The notes: generated by a model from the sequence alone, not told the origin. 12,199 nt of DNA from Chlamydiota bacterium (GCA_021772365.1 JAJFMC010000149.1:1-12199), one strand, 5' to 3'. Numbered from the stretch's first letter, positions 1-7,686 are shown. Translations and numbers: made by a program.

Positions 1-3000
1 ATAGAGTCGATTAAATTCTTCTTGTGCTTCCTTTATAATATTATCAGTTCTGTCTGCCTTTTTGAGCTCGCTACCCACCTCTTCAATGAAGCGTTTGAAC
101 TCCCTGACTTTGGAAAAGTTTTTCTTAATAAATTTCTTCCCCTTTTGTATGGTTTGAATGGAGCTGGAGAACTGGTCACTATTCGTTAGAAGAAATTCGA
201 CCTTTTCGATATAATTGCTTTCGGTGATCTTCCCTGAAAAACCGAGCAAAGTCTGCTTCTGGCTAGCTACTATTGGGAATAGTGACTCGAATTCATCGAC
301 CGTATCGCAGAGAGATGTCAATGAGGCAATAAAATGCTCTGCTATATGCCGGATACTGTCGGCAAGATTGAAGTCATTGGTATTCCAATCAACCTTTCGC
401 TCACTATAGGATTCGACCTCGAGGTCCATCAGCAGTTGGACGGCCTGTTTTTTCTGGGCAGCCGTAAGCGTCTCCGTAATGGACTTGAATGAAACCGACT
501 TAAATTTCGTGGTATTGGTAAAGGCCTCCTGAATCCAGTTCTCTTCATAGGAAAACGAATTAACTGCGTTGTATTTTACCGACAAGCGACCTGCCCTTAA
601 AAGTGCCGCCAAGGTGGATACGATGGTTCCAAATGAGTAGCCCCATGGCGCTCCATAGAGATCCGCCTCAAGTGTGCGACCGTCAACGTATCGTCTTTTA
701 ATCTTAGAATTAATCTCTTCGACCACCTTCAGGTGATCTCCGGTAAAATTTCCGTGACCATCAAAAAACTTAAAATCATCTCCGGAAAAAAGTCGACTTA
801 GACCCTCTTTGCGGCTGCTGAAAATTTTAGGTACCAGCCCTTCAGACAGACCGGAAGCAAGTCTCTTGGTGTATATATTTTTAATGAGTTTTCGCTGAAT
901 TTCGCCGATGGTGCCTTTGAAACTATCTGAATTAAGCAGGTGTTCATCAAACATATAGATCAATGAGCCGTTTCGATAAGCTTTTTCAATCTTTATGCGG
1001 AGCTCTTTTTCCTTTTCCTCCCTGATGTTTGAGAAGTCCCGAATGATCTGTCGCTTGACAGGATCGGTCTCATTGGAATATTTTGCTTCCATGTGTGAGT
1101 AACGTATGACTTCGCCAATCAATTTATCAATTTGCGAAAATTCTTTGTTGTCGGGGATTAGGGTGATGAGATCCTTATGATTCTGGGTATTCAGCTTTAG
1201 TTCCTCGATAAAGTTTAGCCGATCATCGCTGATATTGAACAGACTGTGGACTGTAAATTTCAGCTGTTTGCTACCTGGACTAGCGAGCTCGTCATCCTGT
1301 TCCGAAAGAACGCTAAATTTGAAACTGTCTGTACCATCGTTAAAGGTAGCTATCGGAGTAAACAGCTTGTAATCTTTGATGCAGTTGATCAAAGACCTTT
1401 TTTTATTGAAGAGTTCAACCTCAAAACCTTTCATCTCTTCGAGGAGCCGGCCTTCAAGGTCGGAAGTAATTTTGAAATTATTGTTTGAAAGCAGCAAAAC
1501 TTTTGCTTCAACCAGCAGTTCGAGAGCGTCTTCAATGACTGGCTTTACATTATAATAGGTTGTGATGTCGGAGATGTAGCTCTTTGTGATATTCTCCACT
1601 GTCGGTAAAACAACATCCGAATCTGTCAGAAAGTGAATAGTCTTCAACAGTTTTTCACCATCTACGGTACTCTTACGGTCATTTAGAATCTTTCTAGCAG
1701 TATCATATTTGTTTCCTAATTCAGTAGGTGGGGCCGTTTGCGCTTCGGCACATATGGAGTATCCCGGAGTAAAATGATAGAGATTCATTTCTCGTGTCTG
1801 TTTCCTAAGAACATCAAAAGTTGTAATGATCATTCCGCGGGCTGCTACCTGTGTCTCTACAAGCGCATTGGAACTAAACAAAAAATTCTGAAGAATCTTG
1901 AATTGATATTTATGGAAAGGATAGTAAGTCGCAAACTCATCCGCACTTGTCGTTTTTGTGGGGTATGAAGTTTTCAAATTGGTGGCGTCCGATACAAGGC
2001 CTTCATTTTTATTGTAATAATCTATGAGCCGTTGGTACCCAGCTTCAGTTTTATGAAGCAGGCGACTGCGAATGATAACATCTACTTCCGTTGATTTAAG
2101 GTGAATTTTAGTTTTGAAACGATCTGTCACCTTCGTCAGCTGGCTTTTGTTCATATTTGAGTTGCTAATAACAGCTTCGAGTTTTTCTTGGGCAATGGCG
2201 ATGGTCCAAACTTTACTACTAATACTTGAAAGAGCTTCACTGATTCCTTCCAGATCCAACAGAGTGAATTTCTTTTGGCTTATAGCCTCGCTTGCTTCAT
2301 CAAAAACAAAAACAAGCGTTTCCTCTGGTCGAAATTTTAAGTACTTCTCAAGCTCATTCTTAAACTTGCTTGCAGAGAAATCTTCAATAGCGGAGCGGTA
2401 AACTTGTATCGTGTCTTCGTAGTCAGCTTCACTGTAACTCATTTCAGCGAATCCTTTCCGCATGACCTTTGCAATTAGACGACTACTGGCCTTTAATTGA
2501 CTCCATTCTTGCCCTTCGAGTGATTCAAGTTTGCTTTTGAATTCATCGAGTTTTCCATCGATTAACAAGTCAAATTCCATGTAGCCGTATATATCTTCAC
2601 GGAGCCCAAGGTTTTTCAGGAGGTTGGCAAATAGAGTGAATGCGAGACCCCTATCAGTATTCTGTTTAGCAACGTCTAGGAATACAACTCTACTATTGAC
2701 CGCTTCAAGTTTGCGGATGGAGATTTCGATCAAACTCTCGTTTGATACGCCCTTCAGTCGTGGCATAAACCGTTCTCTGGCAGGCGTTCCGTTAATTATC
2801 GGATTGTCGATGATATATCCTAGCATCTTGCCAAAGTAGGATTTTCCTGATCCATAAAAGCCTGACAGCCATACCCCGGTCTCTTTTATATTGGAGGTGA
2901 ATTGATTGGTGAATTTGTAAAGGTTCTCACCGATTCCTTCAGTCACGATGTAGGTTTCAATTTCCCGCTGAATTTCCATTTCGGAGCGATCCTCAAGGTC

Positions 3001-3060
3001 GATCACACTTTTAATATCTTCCTGAAGATCCAGTGTCAGTATTTCGTTTATTTTTGTCAT
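1..3060 (-). CDS. brxC: BREX P-loop ATPase BrxC, C-terminus beyond window
   Basis: The frame is open without a stop from ATG 3060 to the window edge (1020 codons); BrxC proteins are usually near 1200 aa, so roughly the last sixth is missing. An AAGG ribosome site lies about 6 nt before the ATG, which follows the brxB stop by 10 nt. The N-terminus has a Walker A motif (GFYGSGKS, residues 67-74) preceded by TGVWLS, the W-x-S-G-F/Y-x-GSGKS signature typical of BrxC/PglY. A Walker B strand follows (VFVFDE, residues 250-255). Around position 600-660 a segment LYGAPWGYSFGTI matches the conserved PYGxP block of BrxC-like proteins. In BREX type 1, BrxC is an essential ATPase needed for host methylation and phage exclusion; its exact biochemical step is not settled. 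Family assignment rests on motifs plus the brxA-brxB neighbours. Confidence 0.93.
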   Translation of the reverse strand, partial: MTKINEILTLDLQEDIKSVIDLEDRSEMEIQREIETYIVTEGIGENLYKFTNQFTSNIKETGVWLSGFYGSGKSYFGKMLGYIIDNPIINGTPARERFMPRLKGVSNESLIEISIRKLEAVNSRVVFLDVAKQNTDRGLAFTLFANLLKNLGLREDIYGYMEFDLLIDGKLDEFKSKLESLEGQEWSQLKASSRLIAKVMRKGFAEMSYSEADYEDTIQVYRSAIEDFSASKFKNELEKYLKFRPEETLVFVFDEASEAISQKKFTLLDLEGISEALSSISSKVWTIAIAQEKLEAVISNSNMNKSQLTKVTDRFKTKIHLKSTEVDVIIRSRLLHKTEAGYQRLIDYYNKNEGLVSDATNLKTSYPTKTTSADEFATYYPFHKYQFKILQNFLFSSNALVETQVAARGMIITTFDVLRKQTREMNLYHFTPGYSICAEAQTAPPTELGNKYDTARKILNDRKSTVDGEKLLKTIHFLTDSDVVLPTVENITKSYISDITTYYNVKPVIEDALELLVEAKVLLLSNNNFKITSDLEGRLLEEMKGFEVELFNKKRSLINCIKDYKLFTPIATFNDGTDSFKFSVLSEQDDELASPGSKQLKFTVHSLFNISDDRLNFIEELKLNTQNHKDLITLIPDNKEFSQIDKLIGEVIRYSHMEAKYSNETDPVKRQIIRDFSNIREEKEKELRIKIEKAYRNGSLIYMFDEHLLNSDSFKGTIGEIQRKLIKNIYTKRLASGLSEGLVPKIFSSRKEGLSRLFSGDDFKFFDGHGNFTGDHLKVVEEINSKIKRRYVDGRTLEADLYGAPWGYSFGTIVSTLAALLRAGRLSVKYNAVNSFSYEENWIQEAFTNTTKFKSVSFKSITETLTAAQKKQAVQLLMDLEVESYSERKVDWNTNDFNLADSIRHIAEHFIASLTSLCDTVDEFESLFPIVASQKQTLLGFSGKITESNYIEKVEFLLTNSDQFSSSIQTIQKGKKFIKKNFSKVREFKRFIEEVGSELKKADRTDNIIKEAQEEFNRLY

Positions 3061-3070
3061 ATACGGCCTT

Positions 3071-3619
3071 TTATTTCACTAATGTGCAGCGATATTTCGA
3101 TGCGGATTTGAAGTTCAAAAAGTAAATATTATCATCCTCAATTTTCGAAGGATAAAAAATCACCAAAGCATGTGGCAGATTCATAACAGTCTTATGCTCC
3201 ATGATGTTTACGTTTTCGATCCCTGTACCAAAGAGGCAACCTGTTCTTATTAGAAATGGAATCTTTCCGTTCTGACTGGCTTTCTCAATATCGTCAATAA
3301 TTAAATCAAAAAGATCTTTCGTAGGATCATTCGAACGAAAAATCAGGTGAGGAGTCTCCTTAAAATCGTTGTAATACTCCTTAAAAGAGTCCCAACCGTC
3401 CTCGTCTATGAACCGAACCAACAGCTTGCTGACATCTATAAATAAAGCTCTGTCAGCATAGAGCTCTTTTGCTTTTTCAATGTACTGCTGTTCTTCATCC
3501 GGTAGGTACGTAAATAGGATACTGTTCCCACCGTTCGCCTGTCGACGAAGCTGATCTTGGTTTTCTATATGAAACTCCAAGTCTGTAAATTTTTGTTGAT
3601 AGTCAACTATATAGGGCAT
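3071..3619 (-). CDS. brxB: BREX protein BrxB (DUF1788)
   Basis: This 182-aa protein matches the DUF1788/BrxB family by length, operon position and its C-terminal block (residues about 149-182): LPHALVIFYPSKIE, then YFLNFKSASKYRC, the usual P-x-V-hFYPG...fL....yR pattern. An FGTG segment lies just upstream of that block. It has no signal peptide or membrane segment. The ATG at 3619 is preceded by AAGGA with 8 nt spacing and lies inside the end of brxA (17-nt overlap), so the two are probably translationally coupled. BrxB is required in characterised BREX-1 systems, but its molecular role is not established. Stop is TAA. Confidence 0.92.
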   Translation of the reverse strand: MPYIVDYQQKFTDLEFHIENQDQLRRQANGGNSILFTYLPDEEQQYIEKAKELYADRALFIDVSKLLVRFIDEDGWDSFKEYYNDFKETPHLIFRSNDPTKDLFDLIIDDIEKASQNGKIPFLIRTGCLFGTGIENVNIMEHKTVMNLPHALVIFYPSKIEDDNIYFLNFKSASKYRCTLVK

Positions 3620-4388
3620 CGCAAATTCCTTTATAGCTATGAGTTAGTTCGATATTCAAGGCGACCCCATTGAAATTCATGTTAAAGAACCCTTTCAGAG
3701 AGAGTTTTTTTAGCCTATCGTGAATATCCCCTGAAGGGAGAAAGCTGATAGGGAGCAGTTTATTCGTTAGAACGTTGTTGGCACTTGGAGAAAATAAATT
3801 CGCAAAGTAAAGAAAGAGTACTTGTGCTTCTGATGATGGTCGTATGTGTCTGAATGACTTAACTCTTCCATTGCTTACAAAATCTAGTTTACTCATCAAA
3901 TTAAGGTATTTAGTAGAAAGCGTATTAATCGTATTTTCTGACCAACGGATCGGCAGTGATTCATTTTGCCGAGGAAACTCTTTCAGATGTGCGATAATAT
4001 CATCCTTGGAGATGCTGCTGCGGCCGGAGTAATAGGTTTTTACAAAGACCTTTGATGTGATTTCTCTGAATAATCGGTTGTTCAAAGCAAACTGCCAAAC
4101 CAGAACCAACTCTTTATCTTGTAGTGGTACCCTTTCGCTGAAAATCCCACAAATGAGCTCCTTGTGATCTTCATTCTCAAAATGCAAAAATGCTTTTTTT
4201 AACTCGAGCTCAATCCTTGCGCGGCTTTTTTCAGTACGAAGATTAAATTCATTTCGCTGATTAAGGAGCTCTTCTAGTGAATCTGTTTGGCTGAAATGAG
4301 AATCTATGGCTTTAAAAATGACGTTAAAATCTTTTAGCCCGCCAATAACATTTATTGCAGTATCATATGCACCAAGCTTCGTTGTCAT
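3603..4388 (-). CDS. brxA: BREX protein BrxA (DUF1819)
   Basis: This is a mostly helical 261-aa protein of the DUF1819 family. The core runs ELICGIF...VWQFALNNRLFREI...VFVKTYYSG, then a C-terminal half with LSTKYLNLMSKLDFVSNG and an SSEAQVLFLYFANLF segment typical of BrxA, where a winged-helix fold that binds DNA has been described. I place the start at ATG 4388 because GGAG sits 8 nt before it. The upstream in-frame ATG at 4403 begins 3 nt after the HTH gene stop codon, has no ribosome site, and would itself overlap the Shine-Dalgarno sequence. brxA is the first core gene of BREX operons, which fits its place here, followed by brxB and brxC. Confidence 0.91.
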   Translation of the reverse strand: MTTKLGAYDTAINVIGGLKDFNVIFKAIDSHFSQTDSLEELLNQRNEFNLRTEKSRARIELELKKAFLHFENEDHKELICGIFSERVPLQDKELVLVWQFALNNRLFREITSKVFVKTYYSGRSSISKDDIIAHLKEFPRQNESLPIRWSENTINTLSTKYLNLMSKLDFVSNGRVKSFRHIRPSSEAQVLFLYFANLFSPSANNVLTNKLLPISFLPSGDIHDRLKKLSLKGFFNMNFNGVALNIELTHSYKGICDALYS

Positions 4389-4406
4389 ATTGAATGCTCC
4401 CATTTA

Positions 4407-4613
4407 CTATTGATCCACCTTTTCAGCTTTATGCTCTGCTCCACCAGATTTCACCCAATCATCTACCTCATCCTTCTTAAGCTTCCAGTGACGCCCCATA
4501 CGGTGAGCCGGCAACTTATGCTTGTCGATCCACTTGTAAACCGTATCGTTGCTAACGCCCAAATACTTGCAAATTTCACTTATGGACAACCATCGATCTT
4601 CCATCTCATCCAT
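4407..4613 (-). CDS. Small excisionase-family HTH protein at head of BREX operon
   Basis: This 68-aa protein has a MerR/excisionase-type HTH (HTH_17): WLSISEICKYLGVSNDTVYKW at residues 8-28, the wing KLPAHRMGRHWKLKKDEVDDWVKSG at 33-57, and a charged tail. GAGGAG lies 8 nt before ATG 4613, an excellent ribosome site. It is the first gene of the BREX transcript and its stop is 18 nt from the preferred brxA start. Well-studied BREX loci are controlled by BrxR, a larger WYL-domain regulator; none is visible here. By inference this small protein is the locus regulator, probably acting on the promoter about 80-120 bp upstream. It could instead be an excisionase or recombination directionality factor, but the island has a separate excisionase-like gene next to its integrase module. 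Confidence 0.85.
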   Translation of the reverse strand: MDEMEDRWLSISEICKYLGVSNDTVYKWIDKHKLPAHRMGRHWKLKKDEVDDWVKSGGAEHKAEKVDQ

Positions 4614-4684
4614 TTTTAAAACTCCTCGTAGTCGATTGAATTATAAGTAGTGCCCTTTAGAGCCAAAATCACAAAAACTAAATA

Positions 4685-4696
4685 TCCTAATTAGGA
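4685..4696. promoter_or_regulatory. Palindromic operator candidate at BREX start site
   Basis: TCCTAATTAGGA is a perfect 12-bp palindrome. It begins about 7 bp past the -10 box of the BREX promoter, exactly where transcription should start. A bound protein there would block initiation. The HTH protein encoded immediately downstream is the obvious candidate ligand, by inference only. Confidence 0.45.
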
Positions 4697-4702
4697 GACT
4701 AA

Positions 4703-4731
4703 ATGATAATGCAAATTTCACTAAATGTCAA
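4703..4731 (-). promoter_or_regulatory. Sigma70-type promoter of HTH-brxABC operon
   Basis: On the minus strand, TTGACA (4726-4731) and TATCAT (4703-4708) are separated by exactly 17 bp. The -35 box is a perfect consensus and the -10 box matches 5 of 6. It lies about 90 bp upstream of the HTH gene start, leaving a leader of about 80 nt. A second, weaker -10 (TATAAT, 4640-4645) lies closer to the gene but has no good -35 box. Confidence 0.75.
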
Positions 4732-4861
4732 ACGATCTTTGCTGATTAAAACCGATTAAAGCCTAATGAGTATTTGAAACTCTTGCTTGTGTATGGTATT
4801 ATTTGAAGATTATCCCGCTCAACTAATCTTTACTGGGATATAATATCGGTGATTTATTCTT
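4732..4861. other. Divergent intergenic region with short repeats
   Basis: This non-coding stretch separates the BREX operon from the divergent nuclease pseudogene. It contains a tandem pair of 10-bp repeats, GATTAAA(A/G)CC, at 4744-4763, just upstream of the BREX -35 box. It also has an interrupted inverted repeat, TTATCCC (4810-4816) and GGGATAtAA (4835-4843). The right arm of the latter overlaps a TATAAT box (4839-4844) on the plus strand that could have driven the nuclease gene, though no convincing -35 box lies 16-18 bp before it. No gene is visible here. Confidence 0.4.
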
Positions 4862-5419
4862 ATGCTTATAACGACTAAAGTCAGTGATAAATTATTGCAT
4901 GGTCTCTGTTACATTTTTGAATAAATCACTCTCCAACAACTGGAACACACCCTGGGCTGGGGGAAAATACTCTATTGCGCGTCTACTAACTTTCAAAAGA
5001 AAGGATCTAATTCTTTTAAGTGCGAGTCAGATTTTGTCATCCTTCTTCCTAAACCCAATGATCAAGGGAAAGTTGAGATCGTTTTATCCGAGTGCAAATC
5101 CCAAGGCGGAGAAATCACGTAAGAAGATGTCTCAAAACTTGGAAGACTTGCTGAATCCCTCCCTCAAGATCAATTTGACGTTTATATTGTCTTCGCTAAA
5201 CTTAATCGGTTCTCACAAGAGGAACTTAAAAGAATTGCCTCCGTTAACTCTGATAAAACAAGAGCTATTATTCTTACCACTCAGGATTTAGAAGCTTTAC
5301 ACCCTTATGATGATTTATTGCAAAAGCATGGTCATTCACCATATGCAGGAAACCTACAAAACATGGCAAAAATCACAGAAACTTTTATTTTCAATAAATG
5401 TAATACTACCTATCCATGA
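4862..5419 (+). pseudogene. Broken PD-(D/E)XK-type nuclease gene, two in-frame TAA stops
   Basis: One frame reads from ATG 4862 to TGA 5417-5419 (185 codons) with only two interruptions, both TAA: codon 21 (4922-4924) and codon 87 (5120-5122). The translation around the stops is coherent: LGWGKILYC, then CESDFVILLP, then VEIVLSECKS-GGEIT-[stop]-EDVSKLGRLAESLP, DVYIVFAKLNRFSQEELKRI and AIILTTQDLEALHPYDD. The D in SDF and the E-C-K triad in SECKS fit a PD-(D/E)XK catalytic core, and the GEIT-x-EDV-x-KL and vyIvFAKl-x-Fs-x-EEl blocks resemble C-terminal nuclease domains of larger uncharacterised proteins, from memory of the family. A weak GGTGA ribosome site precedes the ATG. It may be a whole small gene or the leftover 3' part of a larger one. 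It diverges from BREX, as a lost defence companion might. Confidence 0.7.
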
Positions 5420-5448
5420 AAATATAAAAATCGATTTCTAGTAAAGTT

Positions 5449-5871
5449 TTAGTAATGAAATGGTAAAGTTTTTTCCTTCATGCAATCCAATATGAAATCA
5501 GATTCACCACCATATTCACCGGTGTGGTAGGTTATCCGTGACAACTCAATGTTAATCTTTCCGTCGAGTGTGGCGATTAAATTCATTAGATCCTTAACAG
5601 TAACACCCTCAAAAGATCGCTCCTTTAATTCATTGATGGCTTTTTGAAGAAGCAAGGCAAATGCTTCAACTCTTGCGTGCATTGCTAAACCGTATTGCTG
5701 TACTAATGACTCCATCTCAATGAATTTAAGATTGTCAATGTCTTTTGAAAATTCTTGGCCCCATTTAACAAGAGTTGGCTTAGACACTCTGATTTCTGAC
5801 GATATTTTATCAAAGGATAATCCTTGTGCCCTCATCTCGATAAACTTCTTCTTTTCTTCTGACGTTTTCAA
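5449..5871 (-). CDS. HTH protein of the island replication module, function unknown
   Basis: This 140-aa protein starts at TTG 5871, supported by a strong AAGGGAGG ribosome site 5 nt upstream; the first internal ATG would remove part of the HTH. The N-terminal 45 residues form a transposase/terminase-small-subunit-like HTH: KKFIEMRAQGLSFDKISSEI followed by RVSKPTLVKW. The rest is helical, with residues 65-115 (VEAFALLLQKAINEL, VTVKDLMNLIATLDGKI) likely to mediate oligomerisation. There is no catalytic motif. It follows the DUF3987 gene by 113 bp, with the GGACA array between them, so it could bind that array as an origin-binding or copy-control protein. This is inference from position. A small-terminase role is the alternative, but no large terminase is visible. 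It ends 29 bp from the convergent nuclease pseudogene, with no clear terminator between. Confidence 0.72.
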   Translation of the reverse strand: MKTSEEKKKFIEMRAQGLSFDKISSEIRVSKPTLVKWGQEFSKDIDNLKFIEMESLVQQYGLAMHARVEAFALLLQKAINELKERSFEGVTVKDLMNLIATLDGKINIELSRITYHTGEYGGESDFILDCMKEKTLPFHY

Positions 5872-5925
5872 AATTACCTCCCTTGATTTAGTAATTTATT
5901 CACATATAACACACATTTTATACTT

Positions 5926-5984
5926 GGACATTAGGGACAGAAGGGACAAAATTATTCATAATGTCCCTTCTGTCCGCTTTGTCC
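5926..5984. repeat. Inverted array of 9-bp-spaced GGACA iterons, candidate origin
   Basis: On the plus strand GGACA occurs at 5926, 5935 and 5944, exactly 9 bp apart. After a 13-bp A/T-only-but-one spacer (5949-5961), its complement TGTCC occurs at 5962, 5971 and 5980, again exactly 9 bp apart. The inner 14 bp of each arm are a perfect inverted repeat (GGACAGAAGGGACA at 5935-5948 and TGTCCCTTCTGTCC at 5962-5975). The array begins directly after the stop codon of the DUF3987 gene and is followed by an A/T-rich tract (about 5885-5925), as in iteron origins with a DNA-unwinding element. There is no terminal T-tract, so a rho-independent terminator is unlikely. Confidence 0.6.
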
Positions 5985-7460
5985 TCATGTCATGATCTTA
6001 GGATTTACATCATAAACCATGCTTGGGGCTCCCAAGTTTCGCTGATTCTTCGATTCATGGAGGTAATTCCGGTTTTTTAAAATATTCAGTCCGATTTTAG
6101 CATCATCTTTATTCAGAAACCGATTCTTTCGAAGAAGTTCCCTACGTGTAAATTTATCTATATTACTATCAGTTATCCACTTTAAGATCATTTTCGCAGT
6201 AAAGAATCCCTCTTCTTCTACAGAGGATCCAAATACCTTCAAGGCATGGCTAATTAATACATGTCCTACTTTAATGGCTCGTTCCATATCATCCAGAGAA
6301 ATCTCATGTTCCCATGGTTTGTGATGCGCATACCTATAGACATGCATCAAACCAGCAAGGCGTAAAATTTGACCACTAAGCTTGCTTGCCCAATCATTAA
6401 TATGGTGAAGATATGCAAGCTCGGGATCCATCATTCTCTCAACTCCTCTTGACCACTCCAACCACTTTTCATAAGCCTTCTTCTCTAGTAGTAATTTGTG
6501 TGGTATATTGGTTTCTGAAAGTGGATGATCAAAAATGGCTAAAATAGCTGAATTAAATTTATTGTTGATGTTTTCATCTATAGGTTTCTCACCAAGTGAA
6601 CGAAATCCTATATTTGATTTTGGATATACATACAAAAACCTAGCTAATAATCCCCTTTTTCGAAATTTTTTATTATTTAACGCCGTTATTATCACCTCAG
6701 GTTGCACTGTAAGTGCTATTGAAATAATGGCTCTATTCAGAAGAATAGGGGGTTTTGATTGACGATTGACTCTTACAGTTGCTCCTGAATGTCCCTGTAA
6801 AAATATGTCAATATTTGCATTACCTTTTGAATATAAACCTGATAATATATCGAATATACCTCCTTCATCGCTTAAAATTGCCATTGCCTCTCCGTTAGTG
6901 CTCATAAGAGTAGCTAGATTTTCAGGAGTGACATCCCCACTCCAGACCTGCGGAGTGCTGGAAATGCTTGAAATATCGCTTTCGAGTGCTAGAATTTGAG
7001 ATTCTAATTCATCGATATTCGCATTTTTAGATTGTGCAGCTGAACGCATGAGATACTTCACGCGTTCTTTCCTAATTTTGTATCGAATATTATTCCTTTT
7101 ACAATCGACTTCTACCTCCTCTTTAATTTTGTTTTCTCCTTCATATACAGCAAAAAATACCTTTGAAAAAACTGCTGTTTTTCTAGATCCTGATGGTAAT
7201 ATTGCCATTACCCAAATATTTACTGGCTCAGAGTAAGTTGGAGAAACTGCCACTACGTATTTTTTATGACATACAGAAGCTATTGCTCCAAATGTCATTA
7301 ACGAAGACAGCTCAATAGGAGTTTCAGTTGACCTCGCCAACTCAGCAGCAAAAAGTTCAGCATCCTCTGGAAGTGATTCATTGGGCCAATCTTGTAATAT
7401 AAAGTCTTCAAAGAGGAAAGGCTCTTCCCATTCATAAAATTCGCTATCTACACCACTCAT
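5985..7460 (-). CDS. DUF3987 replication helicase/primase-like ATPase
   Basis: This 491-aa protein matches the DUF3987 (YfjI-like) family found in phages, satellites and integrative elements, where it is thought to act as replicative helicase or with a primase. Counting from ATG 7460: the family-type P-loop AILPSGSRKTAVF is at 86-98, in which the canonical GxGK[ST] is replaced by SRKT, as is common in this family (e.g. PPGERKS forms). A charged coiled-coil-like region spans about 108-170. The Walker B-like AILSDEGG is at 194-201, and RGLLARFLYVYP at 269-280 includes a likely arginine finger. A C-terminal winged-helix-like region (FTRRELLRKN...) may bind DNA. I chose ATG 7460 over the in-frame TTG 7490 because GAGG lies 7 nt upstream; it overlaps the preceding gene as ATGA. 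No separate primase is visible. Confidence 0.88.
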   Translation of the reverse strand: MSGVDSEFYEWEEPFLFEDFILQDWPNESLPEDAELFAAELARSTETPIELSSLMTFGAIASVCHKKYVVAVSPTYSEPVNIWVMAILPSGSRKTAVFSKVFFAVYEGENKIKEEVEVDCKRNNIRYKIRKERVKYLMRSAAQSKNANIDELESQILALESDISSISSTPQVWSGDVTPENLATLMSTNGEAMAILSDEGGIFDILSGLYSKGNANIDIFLQGHSGATVRVNRQSKPPILLNRAIISIALTVQPEVIITALNNKKFRKRGLLARFLYVYPKSNIGFRSLGEKPIDENINNKFNSAILAIFDHPLSETNIPHKLLLEKKAYEKWLEWSRGVERMMDPELAYLHHINDWASKLSGQILRLAGLMHVYRYAHHKPWEHEISLDDMERAIKVGHVLISHALKVFGSSVEEEGFFTAKMILKWITDSNIDKFTRRELLRKNRFLNKDDAKIGLNILKNRNYLHESKNQRNLGAPSMVYDVNPKIMT

Positions 7461-7666
7461 TTTTTCGCCTCTTTGTTTGAATAAGCCCAAGCAAAGAATT
7501 CATTTTCAGCAATCAGCCATCTACCACCGGCTTTCACGAAAACACTTTCACATTTTTTTTCTTTTGCATTTGCAACTAAATGTCTCAATCCCCCAATGGT
7601 AGGCCAAACATGGTATTCATTCCATTTCGTAAGAGGTATAAGCCTGTTTATTATTTCTTTTTGCAT
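7457..7666 (-). CDS. Excisionase-like small DNA-binding protein
   Basis: The 69-aa product starts at ATG 7666, which has a near-perfect AAGGAG 6 nt upstream; an in-frame ATG at 7699 has no such site. The sequence LIPLTKWNEYHVWPTIGGLRHL followed by VFVKAGGRWLIAENEFFAWA is the characteristic pattern of a small winged-HTH family (W-x-x-YH-x-WP-x-GGLRHL ... GRR-x-LI-x-E-x-FF-x-W) that accompanies tyrosine integrases on genomic islands and acts, or is thought to act, as recombination directionality factor or regulator. Its stop codon overlaps the DUF3987 start (ATGA), indicating translational coupling, so excision and replication functions are probably made together. Confidence 0.8.
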   Translation of the reverse strand: MQKEIINRLIPLTKWNEYHVWPTIGGLRHLVANAKEKKCESVFVKAGGRWLIAENEFFAWAYSNKEAKK

Positions 7667-7686
7667 GTTGAACTCCTTATATTTAA

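Noticed and set aside
4388..4403. ATG 4403 as brxA start
   Set aside because: It lacks a ribosome site; the GGAG between it and ATG 4388 positions the ribosome at 4388.
4884..5291. 135-codon open frame on the plus strand
   Set aside because: Its translation is low-complexity Leu/Ser-rich and unlike any protein, whereas the neighbouring frame gives coherent nuclease motifs across two stops. It is an out-of-frame shadow of the pseudogene.
5441..5472. Direct repeat GTAAAGTTTT at 5441 and 5463
   Set aside because: Only two A/T-rich 10-bp copies, one inside the end of a coding gene; most likely chance.
5935..5975. Rho-independent terminator of the DUF3987 gene
   Set aside because: The stem is perfect but there is no following T-tract on either strand, and the motif spacing of 9 bp extends beyond the stem, favouring protein-binding repeats.
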